In this document: piece after piece, positions 42,721-51,998 of the stretch
Numbering within the stretch: position 1 is the stretch's first letter
How the letters are laid out: each line of letters begins with the position of its first letter
Source of the DNA: Dehalococcoidia bacterium
Lineage (GTDB): Bacteria > Chloroflexota > Dehalococcoidia > Lucifugimonadales > Lucifugimonadaceae
Reading direction: 5' to 3'
Length of the DNA: 64,000 nt
Assembly (NCBI GenBank): GCA_022819585.1
Contig: JAJEGY010000010.1
Span: forward strand, 1-64,000
Made by a program: the position numbers and the translations under genes
The notes under the pieces: generated by a model
What the model saw: the letters and a program-made list of their open reading frames with translations, nothing else
Told to the model about the DNA's origin: nothing
Databases searched by the model: none

Positions 42721-43833
42721 TCAGGACAAGACAGCCACTTTGTTGGCTTCGATCAGGTCAAAGTCGATCTGTGCGCCCAAACCCGGTTCGGTGATTGCGT
42801 GAACCAAACCATTTTCGTCATGTTCGATATCCTCTACCAACCCGTACTTCTGCAACTCCGGCGGTAGCAAAACCTCGAACATCTCCGTGTTCTTGATCGC
42901 CATTGCACAATGCAGATTAGCAACATTCATCAACGAGTTCCCACCATGATGAATCTCGTAATTCACGTGAAACGCCTCGGCTAGATGAGCCGTCTTCATC
43001 ACCGCCGTAATCCCGCCTTTGACCGCCACATCGCCACGAAGGTAATCCGTGGCCTGATGCACTAACCAAGGCGCATACGCCGTAAACCCGCCCGGAGAGT
43101 GCTCCGTAGCCATCAACGGTATGTGCAACTGCTGCCTCAACTTCACATAGTTGAAGATGTCATCACCTGCCAACGGATCCTCGTACCAGTGATAATCAAG
43201 CTCCTGAATCGCCTGCCCGACCCTCAACGCACCGGGATAGTCATACGCCCAAATCGAATCCAACATCAATTGGTAGTCGTCACCCACCGCCTCCCTCACA
43301 GCCTTGCAAACCTCAATATCCTCGTAGATATCCTCCGCTGGCGGATGAATCTTATAAGCCGCCCACCCCGCCGCCTTCATCTCCGCTGCCTCGGCGGCAT
43401 AGTCCTCCACCGTGGCCAAACGCGGCGAACTCACATACGCCGGGATCGACTCTCGATACGAACCCAGCATCTGATAAATCGGCAACCCCGCGACCTTCCC
43501 GCCGATATCCCACAGTGCAACATCCACAGCCCCGATCGCCCGCATCGTCGTATTGTTCTGCAAGAAGATCATCGTCTCGTGCAGCTTCTCACGCGCCAAC
43601 GGGTCCTGACCCATAACTACCGGTTTCAGATACGTCATCAGCGACCACGCGTCCATCTCTGCGCTTCGGTTCGCAGTCCCCAAGAACGCATGACCATCGA
43701 TTCCCTCATCGGTCGAGATCGTCAACAACCCCATCTGACTAACATCACTCGGTTGCACCGAATGCTTCTTAGGCAGGGCAGAGGGCAACCCCTCCCACTT
43801 GAACATCGTCAGCGTGACATTGGTAATCTTCAT
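42721..43833 (-). CDS. Mandelate racemase / muconate lactonizing enzyme family protein (enolase superfamily)
   Basis: 370 residues from ATG 43833, preceded by GAGGAG at good spacing. N-terminal capping domain, then the barrel with catalytic Lys in AYKIHPP, metal ligands Asp in LMLDSIWAYD, Glu in WYEDPLAGDD and Glu in MATEHSPGG, and IHHGGNSLMNVANLH with the His of the acid-sugar dehydratase type. The superfamily abstracts a proton next to a carboxylate. A sugar-acid dehydratase or racemase is likely. Sits 3' of an SDR gene with which it is almost contiguous (30 bases). Confidence 0.9.
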   Translation of the reverse strand: MKITNVTLTMFKWEGLPSALPKKHSVQPSDVSQMGLLTISTDEGIDGHAFLGTANRSAEMDAWSLMTYLKPVVMGQDPLAREKLHETMIFLQNNTTMRAIGAVDVALWDIGGKVAGLPIYQMLGSYRESIPAYVSSPRLATVEDYAAEAAEMKAAGWAAYKIHPPAEDIYEDIEVCKAVREAVGDDYQLMLDSIWAYDYPGALRVGQAIQELDYHWYEDPLAGDDIFNYVKLRQQLHIPLMATEHSPGGFTAYAPWLVHQATDYLRGDVAVKGGITAVMKTAHLAEAFHVNYEIHHGGNSLMNVANLHCAMAIKNTEMFEVLLPPELQKYGLVEDIEHDENGLVHAITEPGLGAQIDFDLIEANKVAVLS

Positions 43834-43863
43834 CGGTTGCTCCTCGTGGAAACGCGCTGGCAA

Positions 43864-44703
43864 TCACGCCATCCGCTGACCGCCATCAATATGTATCGAC
43901 TGCCCAGTTATCGAACTAGCATCATCCGAAACCAGAAACGCCACCAAAATCCCAATCTCCTCCGGCGTCTGCGATCTGGCAAGCGGAATGAGGTTCGCAA
44001 CATCTTCATTGAACACATCGATCCGATCTGTCCCGGCCAACGACGGATCGCTCCTCATCCTCTCCGAAATCGCCACATCATGAAACGCCGTCCATACCCT
44101 CCCCGGACAGATCGCATTCACGTTAATGTTGTGCGGCCCCAAAGTAGACGCACAGTACTGCGTGTAGTTGATCACCGCCGCCTTAGACGGCCCGTAAGCA
44201 TTCGCATAACCAGGAGCACCAGAAGGTGGACCCCACCAAATCGGCCCCCGTCCAGCGCCCGAAGCCGTATTGACGATCTTCCCGTACTTCCGCTCCATGA
44301 AATGCCCAACCACAGCCTTCGTGCAACGCATCACGCCCTGCACATTGATATCCATCACAGTATTCCAGTTCTCCTCCCAGTCCTCGTCCAACCCACCGCC
44401 CGCTTTACCTTCCACTCGACCAATCCCCGCGTTGTTTATGAGGATGTCCAAATGCCCAAACTCCTCAATCACGTCCTCAACAGCCGAAGAGACTGAAGCG
44501 TTATCAGTCACATCCATCCTCACCATGAAACTCTTCCGACCCAAAGCCCGGACCTCGTCAACAACAGACGCCGCACCCGCGTCATTAATATCCGCGATCG
44601 CCACATCCGCCCCTTGTTCAGCAAGCCTCAAAGCGATTCCGCGACCTATCCCTTGCCCGCCTCCGGTAACCAGCGCCTTCTTCCCACTGAGATCCGCGAT
44701 CAT
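43864..44703 (-). CDS. SDR family oxidoreductase
   Basis: 279 residues. TGGGQGIGRGIALRL near residue 13, NNAGIGR near 90, TASGAGRG catalytic Ser region, and YGPSKAAVINYT (YxxxK) near 165. C-terminal ITGQSIHIDGGQRMA is the usual SDR ending. Classical NAD(P)-dependent alcohol/ketone or acid dehydrogenase. Between CocE/NonD hydrolase (3 bases upstream) and the MR/MLE gene, hence one transcript. Confidence 0.92.
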   Translation of the reverse strand: MIADLSGKKALVTGGGQGIGRGIALRLAEQGADVAIADINDAGAASVVDEVRALGRKSFMVRMDVTDNASVSSAVEDVIEEFGHLDILINNAGIGRVEGKAGGGLDEDWEENWNTVMDINVQGVMRCTKAVVGHFMERKYGKIVNTASGAGRGPIWWGPPSGAPGYANAYGPSKAAVINYTQYCASTLGPHNINVNAICPGRVWTAFHDVAISERMRSDPSLAGTDRIDVFNEDVANLIPLARSQTPEEIGILVAFLVSDDASSITGQSIHIDGGQRMA

Positions 44704-44706
44704 CTC

Positions 44707-46545
44707 CTAAACCTCCTCCTGCAAAGGCAACACGATATGCGACGCACGCTCTTCGCTATGCCAAATCGTCTGCTGAGCAATCTCATACCGACGCTCCAAC
44801 CCCAACGGCCCTCCAGTATTCGGATTCACATCAAACCGCGGCCAGTTGCTGCTGCTGATATCCAACCTGATCCGATGACCCTTCCGAAACACATTCGATG
44901 TCGGATATAGATGGAACACGAACTCATAGGCCGTCCCAGGCTCCATCAACTCCGCCTCTTCCCAACCATTCCTATACTGCGCCCGAATAATCGAGTCCGT
45001 GATATTCATCGCATATCCATCCGGATAGTCCGTTGATGGAGGATAAACATCGATCAACTTCGCCGTGAAGTCAGTGTCCACAGCCGATGACGACGCCCAA
45101 AGACGCATCACAATATCCCCCGTCACCTCCACATCCTCCTCTAGCTCTGGAGTCTGGAACGTCAAAATGTCTTGTCGAGAATTCAAAGGCTGGGTATCAA
45201 CACACCCCATAAAGTCAGGCCTACCCCGCTGATCAAACGCTCCCGGACGAATGATCGAATCCGCAGCCGAAATCCCACCTCCCATCGTCGGCACAGGATT
45301 CTTCGGATCAAACGAATACGCCGTCGACTCCACCTCACCATCCACAGGACCATCCTCCGACAACCCGCCACCAGACCTCAAATAAAATGCCGTCTCTACC
45401 GTCCCCGGCAACGGCCAATCCGGTTCCGACCGCCAATACCCGCCATGGTCCAGCCGACGTTCATAGTCATGCTTATTCATCCTCTGACTACCAGTGCCCA
45501 TCGTGAAGATACGTACCGGCGACCAATCGGCAAACTCAGTCGCCAAACCCTTCATGTAGTGATCAAACCATGCCAACCGAAGATCATTCATATTCACATG
45601 CGCCTCCGTCCCAAAATCCACATCCCCCGAATGCGTAACCTCGAACGCCCCATGCGTCCACGGCCCCATCAACAAAACCTGCTGCGACTCCTTGATCGCG
45701 CTCAACTTCACATAGCTCAAAGGCGTATTCCGAGCATAAGAGTCGTACCACCCGCCCAGATACAAGGTCGGCACATCCGCATGTTCCTCGTAGTACTCAT
45801 CAATCGCATACCCCCGCTGCTTCCAGTAATCGTCATACTCCCCATGCGTCAAAATATCGATCGCCCACCTCTCATACGACGGCAACCTGCGCAACACCGT
45901 CGCGCCTTCCTTCAACGGCAGATTCCTCACGATGTCTGGCATATCATCGATAAACGCCTTCTTGATCTCCCCCTGCAGACCCGCATCCGCTATCGCCTCC
46001 TTGCTCGTCATCGCCATCCGAAACGCGTACACCATGAAACGCTGCTCCAACGCTCCGTTCTGACGCATCGAACCGTGATAGTAGTTCGAAGCTCCAACTG
46101 CAACCACCATCGTCGACAAGTGACTCGGATTCATTGTCGCCAACGCAGACTGATCGCTCCCCGCATACGACCCGCCCATCGTCCCTACCTGACCATCACA
46201 CCAATCCTGCGCCCCCAGCCACTGCACCGTGTCAAACCCATCTGGCGCTTCCTTAGCAAACGCATACCACTCACCCTCAGACGCAAACCTCCCTCGCACA
46301 TCCTGATACACCGTCACATACCCACGTCGCGCAAAATACTTCCCATACGTCACATTCCGAGGCCCCGTCTTGTCATACGGAGTACGCTCCAAGATCACCG
46401 GAAACTCACCCTTAGCGATCTCATTCCCAACCGACGGAAAGTAGATATCCGCCGCCAACTGCACCCCATCCCGCATCGGCACCATCACATCCTTCGCGAT
46501 CTTCACGTCATAAGCGATCTGCGAACCTTTGTATCGACTATTCAC
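44707..46545 (-). CDS. CocE/NonD family hydrolase
   Basis: 612 residues. N-terminal X-Pro dipeptidyl-peptidase-like alpha/beta hydrolase: MVPMRDGVQLAADIYFP, RTPYDKTGP, YVTVYQDVRGRFASEGEW, catalytic Ser in GTMGGSYAGSDQ near residue 123, and HGAFE region with the His. The C-terminal part is the jelly-roll domain (VTGDIVMRLWASSSAVDTDFTAKLIDVYP, IRLDISSSNWPRFDVNPNTG). Members cleave esters or amides, cocaine esterase being the type. No signal peptide here. First gene of the minus-strand catabolic operon down to 41204. Confidence 0.92.
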   Translation of the reverse strand: MNSRYKGSQIAYDVKIAKDVMVPMRDGVQLAADIYFPSVGNEIAKGEFPVILERTPYDKTGPRNVTYGKYFARRGYVTVYQDVRGRFASEGEWYAFAKEAPDGFDTVQWLGAQDWCDGQVGTMGGSYAGSDQSALATMNPSHLSTMVVAVGASNYYHGSMRQNGALEQRFMVYAFRMAMTSKEAIADAGLQGEIKKAFIDDMPDIVRNLPLKEGATVLRRLPSYERWAIDILTHGEYDDYWKQRGYAIDEYYEEHADVPTLYLGGWYDSYARNTPLSYVKLSAIKESQQVLLMGPWTHGAFEVTHSGDVDFGTEAHVNMNDLRLAWFDHYMKGLATEFADWSPVRIFTMGTGSQRMNKHDYERRLDHGGYWRSEPDWPLPGTVETAFYLRSGGGLSEDGPVDGEVESTAYSFDPKNPVPTMGGGISAADSIIRPGAFDQRGRPDFMGCVDTQPLNSRQDILTFQTPELEEDVEVTGDIVMRLWASSSAVDTDFTAKLIDVYPPSTDYPDGYAMNITDSIIRAQYRNGWEEAELMEPGTAYEFVFHLYPTSNVFRKGHRIRLDISSSNWPRFDVNPNTGGPLGLERRYEIAQQTIWHSEERASHIVLPLQEEV

Positions 46546-46674
46546 TATCTGTTGCTCCCGAACTGATCGTTGCCATCAACGCCTAGCCGTAGGCGCACCG
46601 TCACATCATCGTTCGTTACGCTACGCTATACCAAAAATCCAACTCTCGCCCAACCCGTCCAATTCATTCATTTC

Positions 46675-47421
46675 ATGCCCGAGCCTATACACATCCTTGC
46701 CACCGCGGCCATCTTGGCATTCGCTGGATTCATCATCGGCGCAGTAGGCTTCGGCTTCGGCCTCACAACCTCACCCACCCTCCTTCTCTTCCTCGATCCA
46801 CAAACCGTCGTCGTAGTCGTCAACGCCGTAGCCATCATCGCCTTCGCTTTAGTGATGGTAGAGACCCGTGAAGAAGCGAAGTTCCGAGAGCAAACACCCT
46901 TGGCTATCGCTGGCGCGATCGGAACCCCCATCGGCGTATTCGCCCTCAGTCAACTGGACGCCTCGCTTCTCCGCATCGCCATCGGAATCCTCGTCCTAGC
47001 CCTGACCGCCCTCGTAGTCTTCAAATCCGAATGGCGAGTTCCATATCCACAATTCACCGGCCCAATCCTAGGCTTGATATCCGCCGCAATGACCACCGGC
47101 CTTACGATCGGCGGCCCCATTCTCGTCCTCTTCTTCCTCGGATGCGGCATGAAGCGACAGGAACTCCGAGCATCGATGGCCTACTTCTTCACCATCATGT
47201 ACATCGCCGCCGCCATCGGATACGCCACCCAAGGCCTATTCACCGCCGAACGCCTCATCCTCATCGCCGCATCAGCACCCGGCGTCGCCATAGCCTTCTG
47301 GATCGCAACGCGCCTGACGGGCCGCATGAACGAGACCATCTTCCGCCGCGCCGTCGTCACCATCATCACCATCTCAAGCATCGTGGTTCTTGGACGCGAA
47401 ATTCTCTCGCTCCTCGGTTAA
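46675..47421 (+). CDS. TauE/SafE family membrane transporter
   Basis: 248 residues from ATG 46675; the upstream extension reads as non-coding. Eight hydrophobic helices; FAGFIIGAVGFGFGLTTSPTLLLFLDP at the start and a second GLISAAMTTGLTIGGPILVLFFLG half-repeat are the family's twin motifs. The family exports sulfite, sulfoacetate or related anions; the substrate here is unknown. Converges with the phosphoesterase gene, overlapping it by 4 bases. Confidence 0.88.
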   Translation: MPEPIHILATAAILAFAGFIIGAVGFGFGLTTSPTLLLFLDPQTVVVVVNAVAIIAFALVMVETREEAKFREQTPLAIAGAIGTPIGVFALSQLDASLLRIAIGILVLALTALVVFKSEWRVPYPQFTGPILGLISAAMTTGLTIGGPILVLFFLGCGMKRQELRASMAYFFTIMYIAAAIGYATQGLFTAERLILIAASAPGVAIAFWIATRLTGRMNETIFRRAVVTIITISSIVVLGREILSLLG

Positions 47422-48467
47422 TCCCCAAACGAAAACGGCACACTCAACCCGACCGTCCGCTCAGCCCTGTCATACCACCCCTGCGGCGCATAGTCACTCA
47501 TATGCATGTAACACCGCACATCTACCTCCGTCGATCCCTCCTCAAAACTGAACAACCTGCTCATCGCGATGTTCTTCTGACCGTGATACCTCGATAACGC
47601 CGCCACATTCACAAACGTCACTCCCCATTTCCTCTCGATATGCGACCTCCCGCCATGCGTATCATCCGGATTCGTATGCGTATGCCCCCCGATCCAAATA
47701 TCAATCGCCCCCGGATTTTCCTCCAGATACGACTCAAACAACCCGGCATCCGGCACGCCCCCGACGAAATACAGATACGACGCCCCAATCGGTGCCCCAT
47801 CCTCAAACCGACCGTGATACCCACCGTCAACACCTTCCCACGGACCCGACGCCACCGTAGTCTCCTTCAGCATGTGATGGTGCGCCGAGATGATTATCTT
47901 CTCCCGATTCGCCTCCACATTCTCAACCCACCAATCAAACGTCTCTCGTGTAACCGCCCCTGCTGGATATCCGCCATACTCACCCCGACCCACCGGCGGA
48001 CCACCATCGTTCCGATCACCCATAACCAAAAACAAGATATTTCCTACCTCGAACGAATACCGCTCCCAACTTCCCGAAACCGGATACGGACGCCGGTCCG
48101 CATGAACTCCCGAATACTCCGTACTCTCCCCCATCGGATCGACCCACTTCCGAAACCACCACTGCGTCTCCTCATCCGCACCGCTCGCATCATGGTTACC
48201 GACCAGATCGTAAAAATCCTCCCGACGATGCTTCGTTGACACCCCGTACTGCCGAACAACCTCCATCCCTTCCTCGTCATCCGGCGGTGTCTGAGCACCC
48301 GAATAATCACCGGCATTCAGCATGATGTCCCAATCAAATGGCGGGCCTCCCTCATCGCCACCACGCTCCGACTGCAAAATAGCCTCCGCCAAACTCCTAC
48401 GATTTCCCCGTACCAGATCAGTACCCACATGGGCATCGCTCGCCGCCCATAGCTTGAACATCTTCAT
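47418..48467 (-). CDS. Metallophosphoesterase (calcineurin-like)
   Basis: 349 residues from ATG 48467, preceded by GGAGGA; the frame upstream overlaps the GNAT gene. SDAHVGTD near residue 8 (DxH), LNAGDYSG (GDxxx), VGNHDASG (GNHD) near 92, ISAHHHMLKE and GGHTHTNP give the five conserved blocks of the two-metal site. Hydrolyses phosphate mono- or diesters. No signal peptide. The acetyltransferase stop lies 7 bases before the start, so the two are cotranscribed. Confidence 0.88.
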   Translation of the reverse strand: MKMFKLWAASDAHVGTDLVRGNRRSLAEAILQSERGGDEGGPPFDWDIMLNAGDYSGAQTPPDDEEGMEVVRQYGVSTKHRREDFYDLVGNHDASGADEETQWWFRKWVDPMGESTEYSGVHADRRPYPVSGSWERYSFEVGNILFLVMGDRNDGGPPVGRGEYGGYPAGAVTRETFDWWVENVEANREKIIISAHHHMLKETTVASGPWEGVDGGYHGRFEDGAPIGASYLYFVGGVPDAGLFESYLEENPGAIDIWIGGHTHTNPDDTHGGRSHIERKWGVTFVNVAALSRYHGQKNIAMSRLFSFEEGSTEVDVRCYMHMSDYAPQGWYDRAERTVGLSVPFSFGD

Positions 48468-48474
48468 TGTTGAG

Positions 48475-48996
48475 TTAGTCCTCCTCCAGTTGATCGAAAG
48501 CCGAGTGCCACCGCAACGAACCGCAGGCCTTGGAAAGCGACCCTTCAGACAATTCAATCACCATGAACTCATCGCCAAAATTCGCATCAACTATGCGTAG
48601 CGAATGTTGAGACGCCGGTGTGAACCCGAATCGTCCATAGTAGTTCGGGTTTCCCAACACTGTCAGGATTTCGACGCCTGCCGATCTGCAACGATCAATG
48701 GTCGCTCGTACGATACGTGATCCAAATCCCTGCCGTTGCCTTTCAGGTTTCACACTCACCGGCGCCAGCGCCCAAACTAATATCTCCGCAGTCCGACTAC
48801 CCCACGACATCGGACTTGCCGAAGCGTGAGCCACCACTTCACCATCTACGACCAGAACCATCGAAACCGGTAGCGCTCCAGCATCTCTGAGACGATCCAC
48901 CAACCTCGCCTCATCGTTTTGCCCGAACGCCGCACGCACCAAATCTCGTATGTCAGAGATATGAACGCGTTGCTCCTCACAAACCATCACACCCAT
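48475..48996 (-). CDS. GNAT family N-acetyltransferase
   Basis: 173 residues. ALAPVSVKPERQRQGFGSRIVRATIDRC near residues 75-102 is the acetyl-CoA binding motif A (RxxGxG/A type), and LGNPNYYGRFGF near 117 is motif B as in the YhbS-like group. Small soluble acetyl-CoA-dependent acetyltransferase; acceptor unknown. Cotranscribed with the metallophosphoesterase. Confidence 0.9.
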   Translation of the reverse strand: MGVMVCEEQRVHISDIRDLVRAAFGQNDEARLVDRLRDAGALPVSMVLVVDGEVVAHASASPMSWGSRTAEILVWALAPVSVKPERQRQGFGSRIVRATIDRCRSAGVEILTVLGNPNYYGRFGFTPASQHSLRIVDANFGDEFMVIELSEGSLSKACGSLRWHSAFDQLEED

Positions 48997-49207
48997 TCAT
49001 CTTCTCCTCTCAGCTAGAGTGAACTGGAGACCACCATACGGCGATACAACGCTTCATCCAGTCCCGATCCAACAACGTTACATCCTAGTGATCCATGAAT
49101 TGATCCAGCAATCGTCGCGCCAGTTGCAACTGACCGGATGCACGTTGAACGTCCACAACCCGTCGTTTAGAATCAAGCCTTGGGTATCAAACCCACTCTC
49201 GCTCCGT

Positions 49208-49282
49208 TCCCGAGTAGCTCAGCGGTAGAGCAGCTGACTGTTAATCAGCGGGTCACAGGTTCGAATCCTGTCTCGGGAGCCA
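49208..49282 (+). tRNA. tRNA-Asn (anticodon GTT)
   Basis: Acceptor TCCCGAG/CTCGGGA, D-arm AGCTC-AGCGGTA-GAGC, anticodon loop CTGTTAA (GTT), T-arm CACAGG-TTCGAAT-CCTGT, discriminator G, encoded CCA. Confidence 0.96.
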
Positions 49283-49312
49283 CGACCCTCCTGTTTACGG
49301 CCTAACCGCTCC

Positions 49313-49492
49313 TCAGACCGTGGCTTCGGTCTTCACGTAGCGAATGTGCTCCGCGGTACCAATCCCCTCGCGATGTCGCGTATGTATCCGGCATTCACTC
49401 GTTCCTGATCCCGCAAGTGTGATCCAATCCGGCACCGACTGACGCACGATCACATCGCTATAAAGACCTCCGTTGATGAGAACGATTCCCAT
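49313..49492 (-). CDS. Small hypothetical protein
   Basis: 59 residues from ATG 49492, in an otherwise empty gap between tRNA-Asn and the lipoprotein gene. The peptide starts MGIVLINGGLYSDVIVRQSV and looks like short alternating beta strands, with ordinary codon use for this genome. A weak GATGAG lies 4 to 9 bases upstream. No family recognised. It may be real or chance; no other gene fits 49283-49659. Confidence 0.4.
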   Translation of the reverse strand: MGIVLINGGLYSDVIVRQSVPDWITLAGSGTSECRIHTRHREGIGTAEHIRYVKTEATV

Positions 49493-49659
49493 GGCTCATC
49501 TTCACCCCGCCGGCCCCTAATTGCTCTGCACGCCCCTTTGGAATCCTTCATCCCACGAATCTTCCCCCTGCGCCATATTTCTGCCATATTTCGCTCCTAT
49601 TGTGAAAAACATCGATGACGTGAAAGCGTCAAAACCACTTCACGAAAGGGGTGACAAAA

Positions 49660-51192
49660 ATGACTTACAAGGAACTCATCAAGAAGACCAAAACATTCCT
49701 GATCGGGTTGGGCGTGGCAGGCATTGCTGGGGCAGTAGTCCTCACCGGCTGCATGGGCAACACCAAAGTGGAGTATGACCAAGAGGCTGGCGGCACTGCA
49801 GTCACGGTAAGCCAAGGAATCGGCGAGCGATCAGGCAACGAGGCCGGTGGCGAGCACCCGGGCGGCAGCGAAGGCACTGGCAGCGAAGGTGCTGAAGGAT
49901 CCGGCACAGGCGGCGGAAGCGAAGAAGCCACCGCCAACCAGCTGGCACCCGACCAGACCTTCGACATGGTCCGCAGCGGCGCAAGGCTCATCATGAACTA
50001 CGATCCGGCGACCAACTCGTTCAACGGCACCGTCGAAAACACCACCAACGGCACACTCACACGGGTCAGGATCGAGATTCACCTCTCGAACGGGACAGAG
50101 CTAGGCCCGACCACTCCGATCGACCTGGCACCCGGACAGAGCGCACCGATCACGCTAGCTTCGACGCAGGCATCCTTCAACGGATGGATCGCACACGCCG
50201 AGGTCGGCAACGCTGAAGGCGGCGGTAGCGAAGGCGGCGCAGAAGGACCAGAAGGCAGCGGTAATGAAAGCGGCACAGAAGGTCCTGACGGCAGCCCCGA
50301 AGGCGGCAGCGGCCAGGAACTCAACGAAGCCGCGATGTCGAGCCCCATCGTTCCGCTCGATCAGACGTGGCAGGGCAACCTCGGCCCGCTGGCGATAAAC
50401 GCCCGCTACGACGCCGCGACCCAGTCCGTCATCTCGACAGTGCAGAACACCACCGCTCAGAAGGTCTGCTACGTTCAAGCAGAACCTCACCTGAAGTCGG
50501 GGACGACAACCGTCGGCGAACTCGGTCCGGACAAGCTTGGTGACCTCAACCCCGGCCAGACCGCGACCACCAACGTGAGCGTCGCCAGCGAACCCGCACT
50601 CGCAGGTGTGGCGTTCGACGGCTACGTCGTCCACATGGAAGTGTTCGACTGCGCAGGCCCCGGTCCTCAGCCTCACCCCGCCGGCACAGGCGGAGAGGGC
50701 GGAGGTGCCGAAGGCGCAGGCGGCGCTCAAGGCGAAGAGGGCAGCGCAGCCAAGTTGGCACCAGATGAGACCTTCGACGCCATACGCGGCGGCGCACGGC
50801 TCATCATGAACTACGATGCTGCTAGCAACTCGTTCAAAGGCACCGTCGAGAACACCACCAACGGCACGCTCACTCGGGTCAGGATCGAGATCCACCTCTC
50901 CAACGGTACCGAACTCGGCCCCACCACGCCGATCGACATGGCACCCGGCCAGACCGTGGCCATCACCCTGCCATCGACACCGCAACCCTTCACCGGATGG
51001 ATAGCCCATGCCGAGGTCGGGGGCGGTGAAGGCGGCGGCGAGCACGGTGCCACAGGCGCTGGCGGTGCTAGCGAAGGTTCAGGCAGCGAGCACGGGTCCG
51101 GCAGCCGCGAAAGCGGTGGCGAGCATGGCGGCGGCGGACGAGAGTCCGGCGGTGAGCACGGCAGCCGTGGCGAAGGGAGAGGAGGTGGATAA
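49660..51192 (+). CDS. Lipoprotein with three FxLYD-like repeat domains and Gly/Glu/Ser/His-rich linkers
   Basis: 510 residues from ATG 49660 (AGGGG ends 9 bases upstream; the GTG at 49651 abuts it). A signal peptide with lipobox LTGC is followed by three beta domains of about 90-100 residues, near 95-183, 229-331 and 365-454. Domains 1 and 3 are almost identical (GARLIMNYD, GTVENTTNGTLTRVRIEI, LSNGTELGPTTPID); domain 2 is more diverged and has two Cys. They resemble FxLYD extracellular domains. Linkers and the tail are low-complexity Gly/Glu/Ser with repeated GEH and SEH. It precedes a two-component system by 128 bases. Probably a surface-anchored sensory or metal-linked accessory protein. 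Confidence 0.8.
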   Translation: MTYKELIKKTKTFLIGLGVAGIAGAVVLTGCMGNTKVEYDQEAGGTAVTVSQGIGERSGNEAGGEHPGGSEGTGSEGAEGSGTGGGSEEATANQLAPDQTFDMVRSGARLIMNYDPATNSFNGTVENTTNGTLTRVRIEIHLSNGTELGPTTPIDLAPGQSAPITLASTQASFNGWIAHAEVGNAEGGGSEGGAEGPEGSGNESGTEGPDGSPEGGSGQELNEAAMSSPIVPLDQTWQGNLGPLAINARYDAATQSVISTVQNTTAQKVCYVQAEPHLKSGTTTVGELGPDKLGDLNPGQTATTNVSVASEPALAGVAFDGYVVHMEVFDCAGPGPQPHPAGTGGEGGGAEGAGGAQGEEGSAAKLAPDETFDAIRGGARLIMNYDAASNSFKGTVENTTNGTLTRVRIEIHLSNGTELGPTTPIDMAPGQTVAITLPSTPQPFTGWIAHAEVGGGEGGGEHGATGAGGASEGSGSEHGSGSRESGGEHGGGGRESGGEHGSRGEGRGGG

Positions 51193-51320
51193 AGATGATC
51201 GGGGATCGCTTTCGGTAGATGTCGATGCCTCCTGCGACAATCTAACCAAAGGCGAATCCGACCAATCGACGCGGCGTCCTCCCGGGTGCCGCGTCTCAAG
51301 TTACGTACAGAGGTCTACAG

Positions 51321-51998
51321 ATGAGTGGCACCGTACTGATAGTCGAAGACGACACGAGGATCGCAAACTGGGTCAAGATCTACTTCGAACGCGCCGGTTT
51401 CTCGGCCTAGGTCGCCCACGATGGTGAAACCGGCCTGGACATGGCCCGTTTTCTGAGTCCTGACCTGATAATCCTCGATCTCATGCTTCCCCGTCTCGAT
51501 GGAGTGGAGCTTTGCAGAATCCTTCGCCGAGAATCCGATGTTCCGATAATCATGCTGACCGCGAGGGAAGCACCCCCTGAAAGAGTCCTCGGACTGGACA
51601 GCGGGGCCGACGACTACATCGTCAAACCCTTCGATCCGAAAGAAGTCATCGCACGCGCTGATGCCGTTCTGAGGCGCGCTCGAGGCAACGTGCAGCAGGT
51701 TTTGACACGCGGTAACATCACCCTGAACGAGACCACTCGGAGCGTGACCCTCGACGGAGAGCCCGTGCCTCTGAGCCAGGCCCAGATCGCCCTGCTCTCC
51801 ACCTTCATGCGTCATCCCAACCAGGTCCTCACCCGCGACCAGCTGATCTCGTTGACCTTCAACCACGAATTCCACGGCGTCGACCGCGCCATCGACAGCC
51901 AAGTAGCTCGTCTGCGCAGGCAGATCAACCGAAAAGATAGACAACCCATACAGACCGTATACGGCGCCGGTTACAAGTTTGTGGTGGAGGAAGAATGA
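51321..51998 (+). pseudogene. OmpR/PhoB-family response regulator interrupted by an in-frame TAG
   Basis: From ATG 51321 the frame reads VLIVEDDTRIANWVKIYFERAGFSA, then TAG at 51408-51410, then VAHDGETGLDMARF without any frame change. Apart from the stop the protein (225 residues) is intact: receiver acidic pair, phosphorylated Asp in LIILDLMLPRLDG, the Lys in VKPFDP, and a winged-helix DNA-binding domain from about residue 130 (LTRDQLISLTF, VDRAIDSQVARLRRQI, TVYGAGYKF). An ATG at 51441 could restart translation but would lose the receiver's first strands. The kinase gene overlaps its stop by 4 bases (ATGA). Nonsense mutation, assembly error or readthrough are the options. Confidence 0.85.

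Noticed and set aside
43099-44496. 465-codon plus-strand frame
   Set aside because: Antisense to the MR/MLE and SDR genes; Arg-rich shadow.
45172-46566. 464-codon plus-strand frame
   Set aside because: Antisense to the CocE/NonD hydrolase; Arg/Pro/His-rich shadow.
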